Shown: positions 60,888 to 64,000 of the stretch, piece after piece
Layout: every line of letters begins with the position of its first letter
Position numbering within the stretch: position 1 is the stretch's first letter
From: Xanthobacter flavus
GTDB lineage: Bacteria; Pseudomonadota; Alphaproteobacteria; Rhizobiales; Xanthobacteraceae
Reading direction: 5' to 3'
Length of the DNA stretch: 64,000 nucleotides
Assembly: GCF_017875275.1 (NCBI RefSeq)
Contig: NZ_JAGGML010000001.1
Location: 3,183,001-3,247,000, forward strand
Notes under the pieces: model-generated
Told to the model about the DNA's origin: nothing
The model's database searches: none
The model's input: only the letters and a program-made list of their open reading frames with translations
Translations under genes and position numbers: made by a program

Positions 60888-61633
60888 GGCGCCGTCGTCT
60901 CCAGCGCCTGCATCTTCTCATAGAGCGCGGTGGCGGCGCCGGCCGGGTCGTTCGCCTCGGTGATGAGGCGGCCGACGATGGCGAAGCGGCGCGGGCAGTC
61001 CTTCGCGGCGGCGAACGCCCCCTCGATGGTGCCGCCCAGCGAGCCGAAGCCGGTGAGGAATACCAGCGGGTCCTTCACGTTCGCGGCGATCCAGCGCGAC
61101 CAGCGGGTGACCTTGGCGGTGTCGTGCGCCGGCAGCACGAAATGGTCGGCGCCGCCCTCCGCCGCACGGGCGAGGATAAGGTCCAGCGCATTGTCGAGGA
61201 GATAGCCGCCGCCGGAGACGCCATAGTCGGCGACCGGGATCTCGCCGCCGACAACCGGCGCGATGCCGGCCTTCAGCGCCTCGCCGACGAAGCCGTCCAC
61301 GGCGGTGGGGCCGGCCACGGGGAACAGGATCAGCCCGTCCACCTCGGCCTCGGCGCACAGAGCGGTGAACTTCTTCGCCATGTCCGGCATGTCCGGGCCG
61401 GCCTTCTGGTGGTCGTAGAGGATGGGCAAATCGGTGAGGTCGCGCACCCGCCGCATGGACTCCTTCAGGCCATGGCGCAGCACGCTGGTGAGCCCGAGCT
61501 TGTAGCCGGCAACGCCGGGCACGCCGCTCGTCGCCTTCACCACCGCATCGAACTTCTCCTGCGTCTCGATGTCGAGAGCGGGGACGATGCCCACGGTGCC
61601 GGAAAAGGTCTTCGCCGAAAAAGTGCTGGCCAT
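60884..61633 (-). CDS. Orotidine-5'-phosphate-decarboxylase-like TIM-barrel protein
   Basis: A 249-residue protein of the OMP-decarboxylase suprafamily. Matching points: IVPALDIE (Asp21), GYKLGLTS (Lys45), ILYDHQKAGPDMP (Asp74, Lys77, Asp81) in place of the DxKxxDIP catalytic strand, TGFGSLGGTIEGAF near the phosphate loop and FAIVGRLITEANDPAGAA at the end, like the VGRxIxxAxDP of PyrF. The spacing of the catalytic Asp/Lys/Asp differs by two residues from classical PyrF. ATG 61654 is another possible start. It is the first gene of the ten-gene operon, so a role in pyrimidine synthesis is unlikely; it may decarboxylate or otherwise process a related nucleotide or acid. Confidence 0.82.
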   Translation of the reverse strand: MASTFSAKTFSGTVGIVPALDIETQEKFDAVVKATSGVPGVAGYKLGLTSVLRHGLKESMRRVRDLTDLPILYDHQKAGPDMPDMAKKFTALCAEAEVDGLILFPVAGPTAVDGFVGEALKAGIAPVVGGEIPVADYGVSGGGYLLDNALDLILARAAEGGADHFVLPAHDTAKVTRWSRWIAANVKDPLVFLTGFGSLGGTIEGAFAAAKDCPRRFAIVGRLITEANDPAGAATALYEKMQALETTAP

Positions 61634-61715
61634 TGCGGTCTCGCTCGCTTCCATCCTGTGCCAGAACGCTAGGGCGGGCGAGGGCACCAAGGTAGCGCCG
61701 GCTTCTTGCAGGCTT

Positions 61716-61746
61716 ATGGAGCCAGTCGGCAGGATGGAGCCAGTCG
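61716..61746. promoter_or_regulatory. Direct repeat upstream of the NadC/PyrF-like operon
   Basis: ATGGAGCCAGTCG occurs at 61716-61728 and again at 61734-61746 (18-bp period), 60 to 110 bases upstream of the first gene of the operon and 210 bases upstream of the divergent secreted-protein gene. It looks like a paired binding site of an activator. The rest of the 320-base interval 61634-61956 shows no gene or strong hairpin. Confidence 0.5.
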
Positions 61747-61956
61747 TGGCCAGTGGTGGCGGGCAGTGATGGCGAGCAGGGACTGCCCAACGGCTGCTCG
61801 CATCGCGCCAGCATTCGGCCACGCTTCGTTCAACTTGCATTCAGCCGATGTTTCATACACATCGCCCCTGCTGGAGCTTGACCGGGGGGCGAGACCAGCG
61901 GGGCGCGCTGCCCTTCACCCACACCCCCGTCATCTCCCGCCAGAAGCAGGTCCCAT

Positions 61957-62451
61957 ATGAAGACGGGTCTTCTCGCCGCGCTCGCCGTCGCCGCCACACT
62001 CGCCACCGCTGGGGGCGCACAGGCGCAGGTCAAACCCTACGGGGCGGGCTTCGATGGCTGGAACTTCACCGCCACCACGGAGAAGTCCGGTATCATCAAC
62101 TGCCGCGCCACCCGCAAGGTCGGCAACCGTGACGACATCATCGCCCGGCGCACGGATGGCCACGTTTACATGAGCGCCAAGGCCGAGGGCCGTAAGGGCG
62201 ACTTCAAGGGCACCATCATCAACGTCCCCGGCAAGCCGCGCGGCATGCTGGAATGGACGGTGCCGGGGGGCGCTGATGGCGCGCGCATGTGGTTCATCAT
62301 GCCCTACGTGGCGATGGACCACATCGTGGCCGCCGGCGCCTATCAGTTCTCGCTGCCGGATTCCGAGGATGTCGGGACGGTCAACCTCGGCAAGCGCGCC
62401 AAGGAGGCGTGGGCCCGCGTCAACCAGTGCGTCCAGGCCAACGGCGGCTGA
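61957..62451 (+). CDS. Small secreted protein of unknown function
   Basis: A 164-residue protein. The first 23 residues are a clear signal peptide (LLAALAVAATLATAGGAQAQ), so it is exported to the periplasm. The mature part has FDGWNFTATTEKSGIINCRATR, DDIIARRTDGHVYMSAKAEGRKG and a C-terminal AKEAWARVNQCVQANGG; two cysteines could form one disulfide. No known domain was recognised. It is single and divergent from the preceding operon. Confidence 0.75.
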   Translation: MKTGLLAALAVAATLATAGGAQAQVKPYGAGFDGWNFTATTEKSGIINCRATRKVGNRDDIIARRTDGHVYMSAKAEGRKGDFKGTIINVPGKPRGMLEWTVPGGADGARMWFIMPYVAMDHIVAAGAYQFSLPDSEDVGTVNLGKRAKEAWARVNQCVQANGG

Positions 62452-62498
62452 CCAAGCCATCGGCCGCGGCCTTAGGCCGGGGCCGCGCGGACCTTGGC

Positions 62499-63461
62499 TC
62501 ACGCCACGGGCCGTGCCATTCCGGCGAGCAGGGTCAGCGCGTCGGCGAGATCCTGCTCCTCGATGCCGCGGGCGATGAGGACCATGCGGTTCTCGTCCCC
62601 TGCCGTGTGGGAGAGGAGGCCGGGGGAATAGACCAGCCCCTGCACCCCGTGCAGCACCACCGGCTGCGGCACCCCTTCCAGATGCAGGATGCCCTTGAGG
62701 CGCAGCACGGCGGCGCCGAACAGGTCGCTCACCCGGTCGAGCCAGGCGTCCACCTGGTCCTGGGTGAGGCGGCCGGGGAACGCGAGGGAGGCGGTGGTCA
62801 CCGCATGGCCGACGCCGGTGGCCGAGAAGCGCCGGCTGAGCGGGCGCGGCGTCTCGCGCGGGTCGATCCACAGCAGCGAGCCGTCGCGCGCCGTCGCCGG
62901 CAGCACATGGCATTCCGCCAGAGGATTGAGTATCGCCACCTCGCGCTCGGCCGCGGCGAGCTGGTCCGCAGTGGCAAGGTCCGCCTTGCTGATGAGGACG
63001 CGGTCGGCGAGGGCCACCTGCGTCATCCCCTCGGGATGATGAGCGAGGGTTGAGGCGAAATTGGCCGCATCCACCACCGTGGTCACGCCGGCGATAGAGA
63101 AATGCCGGTTGAACAGCGGATCGGCGATCAGCGCATGGAGCACCGGCGCGGGATCGGCGAGGCCGCTCGTTTCCACCACCACCCGGCGGAAGGCGAAATC
63201 GTCCATGGCGCGACGGCGCAGCAGGCCATTGAGCGTGGCGTTCAGCGAGCCCTTCAGGCGGCAGCAGATGCAGCCGCCCTCCAGCAGCATCACCTCGTCG
63301 CTGCCGGTCTCGATGAGCGCATGGTCGATGCCCGCGTCGCCCGCCTCGTTGATGATGACGGCGGTGTCGCGGAAGGCCGGGCGCTTGAGGAGATCGTTGA
63401 GCAGGGTCGTCTTGCCCGCGCCGAGAAAGCCCGTGACGAGGACGACCGGAATATCGCTCAT
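62499..63461 (-). CDS. CobW/YjiA-family GTPase metallochaperone
   Basis: A 320-residue G3E GTPase: Walker A VTGFLGAGKTTLL, the metal-binding CxCC in EGGCICCRLKGSL, VVVETSGLADPAPVL, base-recognition ISKAD (NKxD type), and a C-terminal CobW domain (GVGHAVTTASLAFPGRLT). Such proteins insert or buffer Zn, Co or other metals. It sits 8 bases after the pncC stop and is probably co-transcribed. A link with the cobalt-requiring nitrile hydratase 30 kb away is possible but unsupported. Confidence 0.93.
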   Translation of the reverse strand: MSDIPVVLVTGFLGAGKTTLLNDLLKRPAFRDTAVIINEAGDAGIDHALIETGSDEVMLLEGGCICCRLKGSLNATLNGLLRRRAMDDFAFRRVVVETSGLADPAPVLHALIADPLFNRHFSIAGVTTVVDAANFASTLAHHPEGMTQVALADRVLISKADLATADQLAAAEREVAILNPLAECHVLPATARDGSLLWIDPRETPRPLSRRFSATGVGHAVTTASLAFPGRLTQDQVDAWLDRVSDLFGAAVLRLKGILHLEGVPQPVVLHGVQGLVYSPGLLSHTAGDENRMVLIARGIEEQDLADALTLLAGMARPVA

Positions 63462-63469
63462 GCGCGGCG

Positions 63470-63994
63470 TCAGCCGAGCTGCGACTTGAGCAAGGCGAGG
63501 GCCGCCTGCACCGCGCACAGGCGCACATTGTCCCGGCTGCCGGGGAAGACGTGGCGCTCTTCCGCAAGTCCGCCGTCGCGCGTCGCCACCGCGATGAAGA
63601 TGGTGCCCACGGGGTTCACCGCATTGCCGCCGCCCGGCCCGGCATAGCCGGTGATGGCGACGGTGGCGCCCGCCTCGGAATGGCCGAGGAGGCCCTGGGC
63701 GAGGCCGCGCGTGACCTCCGCGCTCACCGCCCCATGGGCGGCCGAGATGGCGGCCGGAACGTCGAGGCCGGTGGCCTTGGCGGAGGAATGGTAGAGCACA
63801 TAGCCCCGCTCGAAGATCTCCGAGGCGCCGGACACCGAGGTGAGGCAGGCGGCGACCAGGCCGGACGTCACCGTCTCCGCGGCGGCAAGGCGGATGTTCC
63901 GCGCGCGGGCGGCCGCGAGCACGTCGGCGGCGAGGGTGAGGAGGGGGGCGGGGAATAAGGTTTCGTCCGCCTGGAGCAGAGCGGTGTCGGGCAT
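63470..63994 (-). CDS. pncC: Nicotinamide-nucleotide amidase (CinA C-terminal family)
   Basis: A 174-residue CinA_C domain protein: RNIRLAAAETVTSGLVAACLTSVSGASEIFERGYVLYHSSAKA, and VAITGYAGPGGGNAVNPVGTIFIAVA, which contain the catalytic serine/threonine and glycine-rich loops. The protein is PncC-type, deamidating NMN to nicotinate mononucleotide in NAD recycling. It is complete, starting six bases before the window edge region (ATG 63994). Confidence 0.93.
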   Translation of the reverse strand: MPDTALLQADETLFPAPLLTLAADVLAAARARNIRLAAAETVTSGLVAACLTSVSGASEIFERGYVLYHSSAKATGLDVPAAISAAHGAVSAEVTRGLAQGLLGHSEAGATVAITGYAGPGGGNAVNPVGTIFIAVATRDGGLAEERHVFPGSRDNVRLCAVQAALALLKSQLG

Positions 63995-64000
63995 GCGTGT

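Overview
The window is GC-rich, gene-dense DNA with short overlapping operons. It looks like the chromosome of an alphaproteobacterium of the order Hyphomicrobiales, plausibly Xanthobacteraceae-like. This placement is inferred from codon and base use, the fused MrpAB antiporter, and the many ABC importers paired with small catabolic operons. No rRNA, tRNA, CRISPR array or phage was found.

Layout. 1-1.6 kb: tail of a LysR regulator and a tandem universal stress protein. 1.7-7.5 kb: a complete six-gene Mrp (Mnh/Pha) cation/proton antiporter operon, mrpA(B)CDEFG. 7.5-11 kb: a scarred stretch holding a transposase remnant, a minus-strand molybdopterin oxidoreductase, and three gene fragments fused end to end (dihydrodipicolinate-synthase-like, LivM-like, ABC ATPase tail) running into an intact LivF-like ATPase. 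11.7-18.2 kb: MocR and LysR regulators, mmsB- and mmsA-like dehydrogenases, and an orphan LivK-type binding protein. 18.5-28.9 kb: a polyol or sugar uptake and catabolism operon (LacI regulator with a clear operator, AGPS-like FAD enzyme, FGGY kinase, CUT1 ABC importer, SDR, GldA-like dehydrogenase).

29.3-35.9 kb: a nitrile/amide island. A minus-strand operon amiC-amiR-formamidase faces a plus-strand operon for a cobalt-type nitrile hydratase (beta, alpha, accessory), a DUF1097 protein and a HupE/UreJ metal permease. The shared intergenic region holds two divergent leaders. Each has a -35-like TTGACA, a matching AAGGA(C/T) hexaloop hairpin, a second hairpin and a strong intrinsic terminator. 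This is the architecture expected if the ANTAR protein AmiR antiterminates both operons.

36-43.6 kb: an AraC regulator, then HxlR, isochorismatase-family hydrolase, non-heme chloroperoxidase-like hydrolase, XapX, YtcJ-like amidohydrolase, DoxX and an MFS exporter. 43.6-49.1 kb: a LacI regulator with two operators, FAD oxidoreductase, IlvD/Edd dehydratase and a second orphan LivK-type protein. 49.1-51.7 kb: DUF2165 and SulP genes; the sulP stop codon lies in the first copy of a 35-bp tandem repeat present six times.

51.8-61.6 kb (minus strand): a ten-gene apparent operon in the order OMP-decarboxylase-like, aldehyde dehydrogenase, amidohydrolase, NadC-like phosphoribosyltransferase with altered active-site residues, HAD pyrimidine-nucleotidase-like phosphatase, LivKHMGF. 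The combination of a pyridine-nucleotide-type transferase, a nucleotide-decarboxylase fold, a phosphatase and a dedicated importer is the best candidate here for an undescribed pathway, probably uptake and breakdown of an N-heterocyclic carboxylate or nucleoside-like compound. The window ends with a small secreted protein, a CobW/YjiA GTPase and PncC.
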